Source of the DNA: Poecilobothrus nobilitatus
Taxonomy: Eukaryota; Arthropoda; Insecta; Diptera; Dolichopodidae
Reading direction: 5' to 3'
NCBI GenBank assembly: GCA_947095535.1
Contig: OX352772.1
Span: 52,781,445-52,845,444, forward strand
Length of the DNA stretch: 64,000 nt
Shown: one piece after another, positions 37,543 to 49,914 of the stretch
How positions within the stretch are numbered: the first letter of the stretch is position 1
How the letters are laid out: each line of letters begins with the position of its first letter
Translations under genes and position numbers: made by a program
The notes under the pieces: model-generated
The model's database searches: none
What the model saw: only the letters and a program-made list of their open reading frames with translations
Told to the model about the DNA's origin: nothing

Positions 37543-37697
37543 TGACAAGGAAATTACACAGACTTTCCTTTTCAGGCGTGGCTGTAAATGCCGTTAGGAA
37601 AAATTATTCTTGCGACGTGTGGGAGATTCGAACCAACAACCTGTTGGTGTTTATAGCGTATTTTATACGTTCTTATCCACTACACCACCGAGATCCC
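37543..37697 (-). mobile_element. tRNA-derived SINE-A, copy 4
   Basis: The full-length architecture is present on the minus strand: GGGATCTCGGTGGTGTAGTG (A-box region, with TGTAG for the more common CCTAG), GGTTCGAATCTCCCACACG (B box), CGCAAGAATAATTTTTCC (stem arm partly lost), and the end GTGTAATTTCCTTGTC. The anticodon-arm region differs from the other copies (AACAGGTTGTTGG). It is older than copies 2 and 3. Confidence 0.85.
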
Positions 37698-40286
37698 TTT
37701 TAAAATTTAAAAAAAAATTTTATATTATTGTAAACATCACATTTTTACTTTAACGAATCAATTAATTCAGAAATTTTCTTGACACCGCGATTGTTTTTGC
37801 TCGAGAAGAATTAGGTTCATAGATATTCGGAATTAGAAAAGCCAGGAAATCGTTCGCGTCGTAATTTATTTATAATTAGCAGTAAAAAGATGCATTTGAG
37901 TGAATTACTTAATGCAGCTGGATTTCTATTCATATTTTTTAATTTTAATTTTATATACTTGAATTAATTTCTACGATTTATAATTTTATGAAATATTGAC
38001 TAATTAAAGTTATGATATGATTTTGATATATTAATATGCAGTTTTTCAAGTTGGAACCGAATCAATCCCTACTTTTCTAATAAGTTTATAATAAATATTA
38101 CAACACGATTTCCTGCTATGTGACGTTTTCTTAACCCCAATATGTTGTAGGATTGTTTATAATAATAGTAAAGATTGTGAAGGCGCTATAATTAGTTATC
38201 AAAATTTTCATAAGTCCTTCCTCTTATACAAATTGATCTAAAGTTAATGGTTTTTCAAAGGAATTTTGCATTGCCTTTATGCAGTGTTTTTTAATTTCTT
38301 CAACATTTAATGCAAACCCTTGTTATTTATACTGTTAAAATGAACACCGTTTCTATATTTAGTTTAAGTTTCTCTAACTTTTTTGGAAAACTCACAACGT
38401 ATCAGCTTCTGTAAAATGAAATAAAAAAAACTGTAGTCAAGGGTCAAAAATACTTATAATTACAACTCCGTAAACTCTACTGTGATTATTTTAACATATA
38501 ACATATGTTAAAAAATCATAAAATCATAAAATAAGACAATACCATTATAAAATGTGAAAACTTAAAAACTAGAATATTGCGTGCAATCATAAGTAAAAGC
38601 TGGATGGCACAATGGTTTGAGTGAATTCAAACAGATAGAATTCTGTAGACAGCAATTTTTCATGTAATAATATAATGCAAATTAATTGAAATCAATTCTA
38701 ATAAATAATTTATGCCCGCGTATTCCCAACATAACTAAGAAAATTTTATCATTTCCCCACATCTCTTTTCAACAAGGACCAGTGGTGCAGATAGACTTAT
38801 CAACCAAGAACAATTAGCAAGCAAAACAAAAATACAAACTACTTTAATAAACTTAGAATTTAATTAACGATCCTAAAAATTGTACGATCTGTGAGTTGCA
38901 AAATTACTTATTTATATTTCATAGATAGTAGTTTAGAGAAAATAAAGTTGACGAACTAATTTTATTTCTGAACCGTATGGGTTGATTATAGCAAATAGTT
39001 AACAATCAAAAATACTAGAGAATAACAGCAAAACCCCAAATTTGTCTGTTTTAATTATGCTATTTTAATAGATTTCTAGAGAGCCGCCATATTAACCAAT
39101 CAACCACACAGGAGATCAAGAGCTTTAATTTGGATTGCAGAATAAATAAACTTCATAATTTATAAAAAACTAAATTTAACTAATAAGAATGGGGGCGTAA
39201 CACTTGGCAAAACGCAAATGACAAACATTTATTTCTCCTAAGTCCACTTACAAAAAAATTCACAATGCAAAAAATCAAGTAGCAAATTTCACACTTAACA
39301 AATTTTGTATTTCGCAAATATCCATTTTTCAAAAAATTAAAAACAAATTTCGTTTTAACAAAGACTTTGTATATAGTAAAATTAATATCTTAATACTCCT
39401 GAAAATTTGCTGTTTTGCGTGTATTGTGTGTGAGATTTTAGTTGGTTTCAAAATCAGGATTTCCCAGTTTTCCAGAATATGCATAAATATGTATATGCGA
39501 GATTTTGAATTAGGAGGGATTTTAGAGTTTGTTAAAACATCTTGGGTTACACGTCTTTTACAGAATATACATATTTAATGTTATCCATATAATATGTACT
39601 TATGGTATTTGATGTTATACCACAATTTGTCAAACGGATGTTTTGACAAGTAAAAATTTGACATCTACCCTTTTTGACAAATCTCTGCGCTATACCCACT
39701 AAAAATACTTCTATGAGAAGCTAAAGTTTTCAATTAGAAAACATAAAAATATAAGAGAGGTTGAAAATGCAATACAACGCTGATACGTGTTTAAACAAAA
39801 ACAACTGGAGAATACTTATAAAAAATAATTAATGGAAACTTAAATTCATTTTGGATCCTTGAAATTCTTGAACACTAATTACGATAATGATGCGATAATG
39901 TTTTATTTTTCATAATTTCTTAATTTAACTAATAAATTTAACATTTTAAAGCCAATTACAAATTTCATATTATCATAATGTAAAATTCTTTTGTAAATGT
40001 TGTCTTGTACGTGGTGTGTTGTACTTTTTTTCCATGAATCTTCTTTATATCATAAATTTCTCTAAATAATTACAACAAAATATTTGTAAAGAAATCATTA
40101 ATATTATTATTGTCATAACGATTAAAATTACATAAAGTACATGTTAGATTTTTAGTAAAAATAATGTTTATACACAGGATGTCTAATTGGAAAAGTTTAT
40201 AAAGTGAAACAAAATAATTGAAAAATTGCATAGTGGGAATTATATAATAGGTTTTTTTTTAGTTTATTCCCCTGCTACAAAAATGT
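37698..40286. other. AT-rich intronic stretch
   Basis: No gene, RNA or transposon was recognised in these 2.6 kb. Confidence 0.4.
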
Positions 40287-40455
40287 GACAAGGAAATTAC
40301 ACAGACTTTCTTTTTCAAGTGTGGCTGATAATGCTGTAAGGGGAATTATTCTTACGATATGTGTGAAATTCGAACCCACACTCTCTTGGTGCTTACGGTG
40401 TTTACGTTTACGGTATTTATTTTATAAGCTTTTATCCACTAGGACCTCAAGGCCC
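40287..40455 (-). mobile_element. tRNA-derived SINE-A, copy 5 with internal insertion
   Basis: On the minus strand: GGGCCTTGAGGTCCTAGTGG (A box), then a segment lengthened by a small duplication (CGTAAACGTAAACACCGTAAG), then GGTTCGAATTTCACACAT (B box), a weakened stem, and the end GTCTGTGTAATTTCCTTGTC. The insertion makes this copy about 17 bp longer than copy 2. The 83-codon + frame at 40285-40536 is antisense to it and is not a gene. Confidence 0.83.
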
Positions 40456-40737
40456 TTGTGCATAACATTTAAAAGAAGGTGTTTTTCTTTAAATCAACAA
40501 GTGAATGATTTTATGAAAACATTTATTGAAAACTGAATTTTTCTAAAATCATTGATATTGTTATAGAAACACGTACATGATATCGATAAATAGAAGAAAA
40601 AGATCAACATTTTTGTTCTAAATAATTCTCCCAACATTCAATAACTTCTTATATTTGCCAATTTCCTTTATTCTTATTTCTATTTTCCCAATCTCCAAAC
40701 CAAACAACACATTGTACTATAGTTTCTAACCTAATGT

Positions 40738-40860
40738 TTGATTGAAAAGGGAAGTGGCGTTTTGTTGGTTAAAGTCTAAACGAATTCGCGACCAAAGAAA
40801 ATTCGCGCTTTTATCTCATCCGTTTCTTTCGAGATTCCCACATACCCTCACAAAAAAAAA
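40738..40860 (+). repeat. Possible diverged repeat D, copy 3
   Basis: Order and spacing resemble 20059-20214: TTGATTGAAAAGGGAAGTGG, TTGGTTAAAGTC, then GAGATTCCCACATACCCTCAC followed by a nine-A run. The middle is different. Placement in the family rests on these three words only. Confidence 0.38.
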
Positions 40861-41734
40861 GACAGATCCTCCTATATAAGCCAAAACATTCGCTTTCTCA
40901 CTTCTACAAAAGTATTTTCATTTTTCGTTATACTCTACAGTGGGACATCTTGTAAAACGTAATTTTAAATTTAAATTTAACAGTTGTAAACGTGATTCAA
41001 CAAAAACTTTATTGTAATATTTTTGTTCAAAAACAAAAAAAAAAAAAAAACAACGTAAATAGAAATCTTCTTTTGAGCAGTGCAGTAAACCTTAATTGCA
41101 TTCATTGTTTTTACAAAGTTGAATTTTTAATTTTATTTTATTTTTTTTTTAAATTTGCATTTAAATGAAAATGAAAAAGAAATAAAATCTATTTCAAAAG
41201 AAAATTTATCCTGGCAATTGTTTATATTGTTGATTGTTGGATAAACTGACCTAATAATTTAATGTAAGAAAGAGACAAATATATTTTTACATTACATTAC
41301 ATTATACTAAATTACATTTAAAGTTATATAGTAAGATATTTAAGTACTTGTGTATAGATAATTGACAAAATAGCAGATATAAGAAAAGGAAAAGAAATTA
41401 CTTATGTATAGAATGAAAAAAAAAAAAAAATTAAATAAAACCTGGAAAAATTACCTTACAATTTTCATAAAATATAAAACTTTTATTCTTACTGCTGAAT
41501 AAATTGGGGTTAATTCTTTTCCTTTTTCTTTTATTTAAAAATTTTCTTTTAGTTTTCTTTTTTCCATAGAAATAAAAAAATAAATATTTTTTTGTTCCTC
41601 TTGCTCCAGAAAAAAAATAAATTACTATATAAAATTCCAATATTATTATCACTTTAAATACATAATATTATGTTGGTCAAATATCTTCATACTCGTATGA
41701 AGGTAAAATTATTGTAAAATTGTAAAATAAAATA
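40861..41734. other. AT-rich intronic stretch
   Basis: ATTACATTACATTA repeats occur near 41287. Nothing else was recognised. Confidence 0.4.
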
Positions 41735-42420
41735 AAAACGAAGAAAAGTTTATAGTTGACTGTGTCAACTCTAGGATATCCGTAGAAATATAAGTTATGT
41801 TGTTATCATAAAATCTAATTATGTCTTACAAAAATTGCCATATCAGATTTAAATAAGTACCGACATAAAATATTATATATCTAAACTTTCCAGTTGTATA
41901 ACAGCTACTCGAACCTGCTGCTCTAAATTAAACAAATTTTGTAGAAATTGTTGGCATAGAACTAAACTTTTGACAAAAATTTAAATATTTAACTTACAGA
42001 GACACTGAGTTATTTTGTAATAAAAAAAGAAATTGTATGGCTGCTACTTGAACCTATTGTTCTAGAGCAACTAAAATTTAAAGAAATGTTTGGCATAAGA
42101 CTTTTACAAAATATCAAGCACTTAGCTTCAATAGACACTGAAGTATTTTCATATAAAGATCAAACTTGTTGCATTTCATTAGCGAAACTAACATCTTTAC
42201 AAGCCAAACAAATAAAAATTTATAATAATCCTAGCTCTCTTACTTTTTGAGTTATCGTACGAAAGGCGAACGGTGGGACGTCCTTCCCTGATTTAATGAG
42301 CTCAGAATTCGATGCTGAGCAAGAATATAAATACATTTCCTAACTTCGTCTCCTTCAAGGTGTCATAAACGTAATGGCAAATTTATTATACCTCGAGAAC
42401 TATATTCGTACCGTTATAAT
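41735..42420 (-). mobile_element. Helentron-like family A element
   Basis: The left edge AAAACGAAGAAAAGTTTATA leads to a perfect hairpin word AGTTGACTGTGTCAACT (41753-41769) and CTAGGATATCC. The body has AGCTACTCGAACCTGCTGC and, diverged, GCTGCTACTTGAACCTATTG. Then come TTTTTGAGTTATCGTACG, a degenerate GGCGAACGGTGGGACGTCC and a TTTAATGAGCTCAG stretch. The right edge is GGTGTCATAAACGTAATGGC and TTATTATACCTCGAGAACTA. It is complete but old, without coding capacity. Confidence 0.7.
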
Positions 42421-43009
42421 AACCTAAATCTTAACTGTTAATTTTGAAATGTCTAAGAAAAACAGGAAAACAAATGAATACTTTTTATAAAACAATTTTA
42501 ATCGATGAAAAAATAAAGAAATATGTATAAACATTGCAGTAACTAAAATAAATTATTCCAATCTTTTCAATCATTCCATATAAAAGTTATAGATTGTAGA
42601 CGGTCTACAATATTACATTATTAGGCCAAAAGTATGTATAAAATGGTTAAATGAATTTACTATTTTAGTATCACTATATTTGTTTGTCGTAGTTTTTGTA
42701 ATGAATTAAAAATAAATATAAATCAATATGCAACATAGGTATATGATTTTAATTCATATTTTATAACTCACAATGAGTTGTATTGTGATAGCATTGATTT
42801 GAAATTGAATAAGAAATTCATGATCAAAATTTTTTGAATAATAGAAGATATAAGAAAATATATAACTGTGGTATTAGGAATATGAATGAAAAAATTATGA
42901 TAGTAAGATCTGAAAAAAAATGACAATTCTAGATACGTCAATATGTTGTTAATATTATATTAATTTGAATATAAATCAAGGCAGAATCTGTGAATATAAA
43001 ACAAGGCAG
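42421..43009. other. AT-rich intronic stretch
   Basis: No feature was recognised. Confidence 0.4.
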
Positions 43010-43660
43010 ACTCACATTTTCCAAAAAACAGTAAAAACAGTTTAGAATAACACAAAATTTGTAATTTTTCTTAGAATTTTATCTATAAGAAAAAAAGACA
43101 TAAAATCAAGAGACATTTGCTTTCATTTTAAGGAAATCCTATATTCAGAAGAAAGTTGTTGTTGTTGAAAATATAATGTTGAAGCTTTAATTTTTGTATT
43201 TTAGTTTAATTTGTACAGGTACCTAAGTTTCTGGAATCAAAAAATGCAAATTTTTATTTTTTGACCTCAATATCTCTTAAACAAGAGAACGTACAAACAA
43301 TTTTTCAGTTGAAGCAACCGCTAATGTTCTCAAAGATCTCTTAAAAATCTTTATTCGTTAAGCTTCTATCTAAAAGTATTCTGCAAATATTAAAAAAAAA
43401 AACAAAATCTTGTAAAATTTTATTTTCACATAACCGGCCGAAATATACTAAATTGCAATAATTTGTATAATTTTCATATTGATTTAGATTGAAAAAATGT
43501 TAAACAGAACCTAAGATACTAAGACACATGTGAAAATGCAACTGTTTCATATTTTGAGGGGCTGTAGCTCCTTAATTGGTGCGGCTACATAAGAAAGTTA
43601 TCCTACTCTAGCTTTAACGGGTCTAAAAGTTTTGTAAACAGACAGGCGGACGGGTGGCTA
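43010..43660 (-). mobile_element. Family C Helentron-like body, single unit
   Basis: It follows the same block order as one 477-bp unit: GTTGAAGCTTTAATTTTTGT, TTTGTACAGGTACCTAAG, TTGACCTCAATATCTCTTAA, AAGCTTCTATCTAAAAG, TTTTCACATAACCGG, TTTTGAGGGGCTGTAGCTCC and GTAAACAGACAGGCGGACGG. Only one unit is present here, against three at 33994-35424, so the tandem growth was a local event. Confidence 0.6.
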
Positions 43661-43975
43661 AAAAATATGCTAAAAATACTACAAGTCTTCATTCTTTTGA
43701 TTAATATTTTCTTTTAGAAACATTATAGGAACTTATTTTTGAGAAATTGTGAAAATGTGTTTTTGTCAATAATTTTAAAGGCAGTTTTGGTCAAAAACAT
43801 ATCTCATTGGTTTAAAGATTCAAAATTCGCCTTGGAAATATGAAATTTATTTTTATTATTTTATTTTTGTTAGCCTCTACGTGTTAGCCTACGTTATAGC
43901 CTACATGTTATGTTGTGTGTTTTAAGATCTGTTTGCAATTTCTCACTGTTTCATTCATTAATAATGCTATTTTTT

Positions 43976-45446
43976 ACCCTACATATATAGGGTATATTAA
44001 CTTTGGTATGGTGTTTGTAACCACCAAAAGGAAGCGAGTTAGGTATAGACATGTATATATATTCTGAATCAGGATCACCTCAGGAGTCGATTTAGCGATG
44101 TCCGTCCGTCCGTCCGTACGCACGATAACTCAAAAACTAATGACGCTATCTTGATGAAATTTACACTGTAGGTTAACAATGACTAAGGTAAGGCGGGGAT
44201 TGTAAATGGGCCAAATCGGACCATGCGTTCGAGTACCTCCCATACAACTCCCAAAACCGAATACGCATATCTTCGAAATTAATAAAGATAGAAACTTAAA
44301 ATTTTGTACGAGGGTGTGTTTTTCTGAATCCCTGATATCCCCAAAATTTGAGATGAATTGGAGTGGTTGTTCGGGTACCTCCCATACAAATCCCAAAACC
44401 GAACAAGCATATATTCGAAATTAATAAAGATAGAAACTTCAAATTTGGTACTAGGGTGTTGTATCCTGAATCCCTTATTTATTGAAAATTTGAGATGAAT
44501 TGGAGGAGCTGTTCGGGTACCTCCCATACAACTCTCAAAACCGAACATGCATATCTTCGAAATTAATAAAGATAGGAACTTCAAATTTGATACGAGGGTG
44601 CTGTTTCCTAAATCCCTGATTTACCTAAAATTTGAGATGAATTCGAGTGGTCGTTCGGGTACCTCCCACACAACTCCCAAAACCGAACAAGCATATCTTC
44701 GAAATTAATAAAGATAGAAACTTCAAATTTGGTACTAGGGTGTTGTATCCTGAATCCCTTATTTATTGAAAATTTGAGATGAATTGGGGTAGCTGTTCGG
44801 GTACCTCCCATACAACTCCCAAAACCGAACAAGTATATCTTCGAAATTAATAAAGATAGGAACTTCAAATTTGATACGAGGGTGCTGTTTCCTAAATCCC
44901 TGATTTACCTAAAATTTGAGATGAATTGGAGTGGTCGTTCGGGTACCTCCCATACAACTCCCAAAACCGAACAAGCATATCTTCGAAATTAATAAAGATA
45001 GAAACTTCAAATTTGGTACTAGGGTGTTGTTTCCTAAATCCCTCATTTGTCCAAAATTTAAGATGAATTAGAATGGTTGTGCGGGTATCTGCCACACAAC
45101 TCCCAAGGCCAAACAAGCATATCTTCGAAATTAATTAATATATAAACTTAAAATTTGATATAAGAATATTCTACCCTGTTGATGTCTCTAAAATTTGAGA
45201 TGAATTGGGGTGGTGGTCCGCGTGCCTTCACACACTTCCCAAGACCTAAGAAGCTTATTTTCGAATTTAATTAAGATAGAAATCTGAAATTTTGAACAAA
45301 GGTTGTAAAAACATTTATTATTTTAGCTTAGTTATATTAAATACTTAACTAAAATAACTTATGGATTTTTAAGTTAATTTGAATTTTTTATGTGTAGGGT
45401 ATAAATAAGTCGGTTACATCGACTTACTGTTACTTTTACTTGTTTT
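43976..45446 (+). mobile_element. Helentron-like family B element with 142-bp array
   Basis: The 5' end TACCCTACATATATAGGGTA is partly palindromic and also pairs with TGTGTAGGGTA near 45391-45401. Then come GGTGTTTGTAACCACC, TATATATTCTGAATCAGG, GAGTCGATTTAGCGATGTCC and GTCC units (44099-44117), ACGATAACTCAAAAACTAATG and TTGTAAATGGGCCAAATCGG. After a tandem array (separate entry), the 3' end carries the hairpin AAGTCGGTTACATCGACTT, a 12-15 base spacer and CTTGTTTT. The order 'TACCC - FTTTGTAAC - GAGTCGATTTAGC - GTCC - body - hairpin - CTTGTTTT' is widespread in interspersed repeats of flies. No protein is encoded. Open minus-strand frames at 44130-45116 are products of the array. Confidence 0.76.
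44227..45215. repeat. 142-bp tandem array, seven units, alternating A-B
   Basis: The word GTTCGGGTACCTCCC (or a close variant) begins at 44227, 44369, 44511, 44653, 44795, 44937 and 45079, exactly 142 bp apart each time, and a worn eighth start lies near 45216. Units 44369 and 44653 share GGTACTAGGGTGTTGTATCC and CTTATTTATTG. Units 44511 and 44795 share GATACGAGGGTGCTGTTTCC and CTGATTTACC. The array therefore grew at least once by copying a 284-bp dimer. The last units are more diverged. Confidence 0.92.
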
Positions 45447-46890
45447 AATAATAGATATGCTATATTTATCTTTAGTTTCTACTTCTTATGTGTGGTAATA
45501 TAATCGTGTATTTGTTAATCATTCATAAAATTTTAATTAGTCACTAGATTTTCATAAAATAGATTCAAAAGATGCGTAACCTCCATTATTTTCAGTTGCC
45601 TATTTAATGAGAAATCAATGAATATATATTAGTATCTTTATAGAGATAATTCAATAGGTATAATGAAGTGTTTACATCTAGATCGTGTAATATTTTTATT
45701 TATATGCTTTGTAATTTTTATATTATATTTTTTTTATGATGGTAATGGAATATGGGATAATACTTCATAGCAAATGTATAAGTAATAAGGTTGCTTTGAA
45801 GACATTACAATTTAAATTTAAAAACGCAGGTTTATTATTTTTGGCAAATTCATTTTATTAACTTGTATTTATATTGATTGTTATTAAAATTTATTAATTA
45901 TCGACATTTAATAATTTAATCATTTAAGTTGAATTAATTATTGACTAAATAGTTAACCATGACTTAGGTCACCTACGTGCTCTATACGATATACTTTAAG
46001 TTGTTAATTTATCATATGAAAAATTCTTTATTATATCTACATTATAAATTGTTTTGATAAATTTGTTCAAAAAATATTAAAACCTAAAATATTCATTTAA
46101 TTATTTACCTATATTTAAAATTGTAAATTTTACTTTAAAAGATTAATGAAATATTAAAACATTAGCTTTTGGTAATTAAAAGATAATTAGTTTTTTAACT
46201 AGAATTCTTTACAAATTACTGTGCTTCATATTGTCGAGTAATGGGTAAAAATATAATGGTTGTAAAAAAAATAAGTAAATTGTTTTTTAAAAAAGTTCTA
46301 ATTTCATAAAAATTTGTCATGTAAAAGCGGATGTAAAACCGCGGAAGTCCAAAAATTACTTTAGAAATATTATAATGTAAACACAAACTTTAAAATTATT
46401 TTCCATGTTAATTCATTTAGTTTAGCGTATACCTGGCAACATAATGATACTTAATGTAATAACAAAAACTAAGTAATTTTCAACTTACTATGAAATTTTA
46501 TTATGTGTTCCAAAAAACTGTTTCAATTTTTAAAACTTTCTATTAGCATAAAAAAATATTATATAAAAAGAAAGGATGCTTTTAATAAAATTCAAAAGCA
46601 ATAAGATCAAAAATGAAATAAGTCTAAAAAAAAAGAAAACAAAAAAATAAATTTATTTTTTATTTTAATTTGTAATTTAAGCTTATGCATAAGCTTATGG
46701 TGACAAATTCCATATAACTGGAACTGTCAAAGACAAATGAACCTGCTGACATTATTTTCAGTACCAATATTAATTATGCACATAATCTATTATTTCGAAT
46801 AAGTAAATTTTAAAAAGAAACTTAGTTAAGAAAAGAAAATACATAGCCGGAAGAGAAAAAAAGAAAGAAAGTCCTGAAATTAAACAGGGG
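45447..46890. other. AT-rich intronic stretch
   Basis: At 46595-46630, AGCAATAAGATCAAAAATGA and AATAAGTCTAAAAA resemble the inner part of the foldback-element end at 18556-18612, so it may be a remnant of that family. Nothing else was recognised. Confidence 0.35.
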
Positions 46891-47240
46891 AGATCCAAGA
46901 TTCTATAGTGGAATCATCACAAACCATCTGATGCTAAGGGCACACGCCCTGAACGAATAGGCAGAGCTGATACAAGAATGTGTAAAGCTTGTGGATTGAA
47001 GGCAGAAATGGTACTACACCTAATTTGCCAAGCCACGACGTTAGAATCCCAAAGGCAAAGAACCTTGAGATAGGGCTGTTGGGAAGATCTCTTCGAAGTG
47101 AGGTGAACCAGATACCATCGTTCGGATAATTGGTTCGATGAGCTGCTATGAAAAACAAGCGTCTAATTGAGTTGGTATGCACGGGTCGCTGGGCCAATGT
47201 GAAAAGATGTGTTGTCTAACCCCGTTCTAAACAACAACAA
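46891..47240 (+). pseudogene. LINE C-terminal Cys/His domain remnant and 3' end
   Basis: From 46954 the + strand reads RIGRADTRMCKACGLKAEMV, followed by LHLICQATTLESQRQRTLR and a stop. The C-x2-C-x8-H-x3-C spacing is the CCHC cluster found at the C-terminus of many insect non-LTR retrotransposons, after the reverse transcriptase. Just upstream, ITNHLMLRAHA in a shifted frame fits the 'L.GH..L..H' segment that normally precedes it, so a frameshift separates the two. A CAACAACAACAAGAAC-type tail ends it near 47225-47240. A minus-strand open frame (46934-47197) is antisense to this and is not a gene. It is dead. Confidence 0.7.
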
Positions 47241-49914
47241 GAACAAATGATGATGTTTTTGATTAAATATAAATTATAAAACCATAAATAAAAACAAAAT
47301 ATTATGGCATAATGTCCTACTGATTTATAAGTAATATATACGATAAATGCTCAGTCAAAATACAAAAATTACATACTTATGCCACGTTGCAAAATTTTAA
47401 TAATTTTTTTTTTTCGGAATTATTTAATTTTTAAATTTTCTAACTCAATTTATAGCCCCAAATAAAATAGTAATTATGTTGGTCCTTTATATACTTGTAT
47501 ATATATATAAATTTTTTTTTTTGTTTTTTTTTTAAATTTAATTTCTCTGGACTATCAATAAAAATCATAAAAAATCTCCAACTACTACAAAAACGTACCC
47601 TTAGCCCAAATCAAAAAAAAAAAAATATGAAAATTTTCATTGTTAATAAATTAAATTAAGTGAACATTATCAAAAAATAATTTTTTGAATGTCACTTTTA
47701 AGTTATTACTTTATTCCTTTCATCAAAAAAAAAAAGACCTTTATTTTATATTTTTATTGTTGTTGGCCTCTTGTTTTATAGCTTAATATTGTGGTCTCTA
47801 CTTTCCATTAAAATGTAGAAATTTCATCAAAAACAAAAAAAAAAATTCAATTTAAAACTTTTCACAGAACCCATGGGAATTGCGTTTTTTTTTTGTTGGT
47901 CCATTGTGTTCCTTTTACAACTAAGTATTTTTTTTTTTTTTTTTTTATGGTTCTTTTGTCTTTTTGACTTTTAACTTTTATTCTGTAGTTGTTGTTGTTG
48001 TTACCATTATAATACTTTTCAAAAAAAAAACAATAAATTTAATTTAATTTTAAAGTCATAAAAATCAACTGTTAAAAATCCCATCACAATCAGTGTTGTA
48101 TCTGAACATCACAGTATTACAATGATTTTCACTCTAATATTATTTTAAAACAAAGTAATAAAAACTAATAAATTGTTTTTAAATTTAAATATTTTAATCG
48201 TAAAATACCTAGTGTTACACCTTAAAAAAAATAAAAACAAAAACAAAATTATTTTTATTAACTTGAAAGATCATTTATTTCCACTTCTCATCACATAAAG
48301 CTAAAAAAAAGGATCAAAATATAGTACAGTTATTTTCAAAAAGGTTGAATTTCACTTTAATTTTCCTGTGGAAAAATAAAATTTTAAGCATAATTTTTCA
48401 GATCAGACCGACACTCTACAGTAATAAAATATAAAATGGGAGAGACCACATATATCCTCAAACAATCATTAGTTTTTTTTTTTTGCTATACTCTTCGTCG
48501 ATACATTTATTCTTCTTTGCACAATTAAAAACTAACTTCTAAATCAGCATTTTTTCAAATATTTTTTTTTTCATATATAAAATAACATCAATAACATAGT
48601 ATTATTTACTACATTATGAATCACTATATATCTCTCTCTTTCTTTTTTTATCTCTTTATTACATCTTTAAAAGGAAGAATAAATGAAATAGCCAATAAAA
48701 AGAGAACATATTGTACCTTTTACAATACTTATCTATACCATAATTGATATAACCTATGGTATATAACCTTTATGAAACAAAAAAAAAAAAAAAATTAAAG
48801 AAAAAAGCAATTAAGCTTATCAAATCAAAATAATAAAAACTTAAGAAAGAGACAGGAATAATATGATTCTTATGCTTAAGAGATTCTTATGCTTCCCTTG
48901 TCTAAATCAAGGGAATAATAAGAAATATATATGTATCTATGTATGTATATAAATAGACATACATATATGTATAATAACATAAAACCCATAGGATATCCTT
49001 AAAATACAAATAATCAACATTCTCATGATAATAAAAGAAAAACAATAAAAAAAAAGGTAAAAACAGGTGTATAATATTTCTTATTTTCATATACAAACTA
49101 CTATATTACTGTTATATCTAACATATTTATTTTTACATGTAAGCAAATTAAATTTATATTATGGCTGTCAGATATATGTATGTATTTGATTACTTATTTG
49201 TTTGTATAAGAACAGTAGGGTTTCTTAAGAAGCATAATCTTTTTGACTAAATGATTTTATATTGTTCATTCTGCCTGCATTTTAATATTCAACATAAAAA
49301 TGAGATCAGAATAACAGAAGTATTTTTATTATTTTCGGCAATTAGAATTAAAAATTACGCATTACTATCATAAACATTCTCTAAATAAATTTTTTTCGTA
49401 ACTGTATCGGAAATGTTTATTCCTATAACAACAATATATTGCTTTACTTTACAACAATCCCAAAATATTAGGTATATATTTTAACAACAAAGGTTTTATG
49501 TAATGTTGGCTGACACTCCCAACTCTTAAAATGAAAGCAATTCTTTCATCTTTCCTAAATTGTCCTTCCTAAATATTTTTTACATATAATACCATAAAGT
49601 ATTGAAGATATTGGAGACTGCCGTCCAAACCTCTCGTTAAGCAAATTATTAAAACCTGATTTTGTTAGTCACTCTTAAAATATCTCCTAATAATTTTTTT
49701 TTTATAAATATTTCAACACCAAAGCGTTGTCGGCCTGAAACCGTTACTAAACTAATTATTCATCCTTGATTTTATAATCAACTTAAAAATCTTTCCCAAT
49801 ATTTTTTTATTATATACATATATATTTTTTATATAATCCTGAATTTGTATACAACTACAAAACTCCTATCAATTATTTTCTTACATACATTTTAAAAACA
49901 ATAAACAACTTGAA
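47241..49914. other. AT-rich intronic stretch
   Basis: No gene was recognised. Two weakly similar blocks at about 49610-49700 and 49725-49810 (GCCGTCCAAACC/GCGTTGTCGGCCTGAAACC, each followed by CTAA/TTAA and CCTGATTTT/CCTTGATTTT) may be an old tandem pair. Confidence 0.35.

Noticed and set aside
40285..40536. 83-codon + frame
   Set aside because: It covers SINE-A copy 5 in antisense; the peptide reflects SINE sequence.
44130..45116. Four minus-strand open frames with similar proteins (GSCMGGTRT... type)
   Set aside because: They are generated by the 142-bp tandem array of the Helentron-like element. The similarity between them is the repeat itself, and there is no start context or domain.
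46934..47197. 87-codon minus-strand open frame
   Set aside because: It is antisense to the LINE remnant whose CCHC motif is readable on the + strand.
48050..48100. KNQLL-like translation (CATAAAAATCAACTGTTA) as the missing exon 3 of the receptor
   Set aside because: The expected DE before KNQ and the ITN/W residues after it are absent, and there is no acceptor or donor at the right distance.
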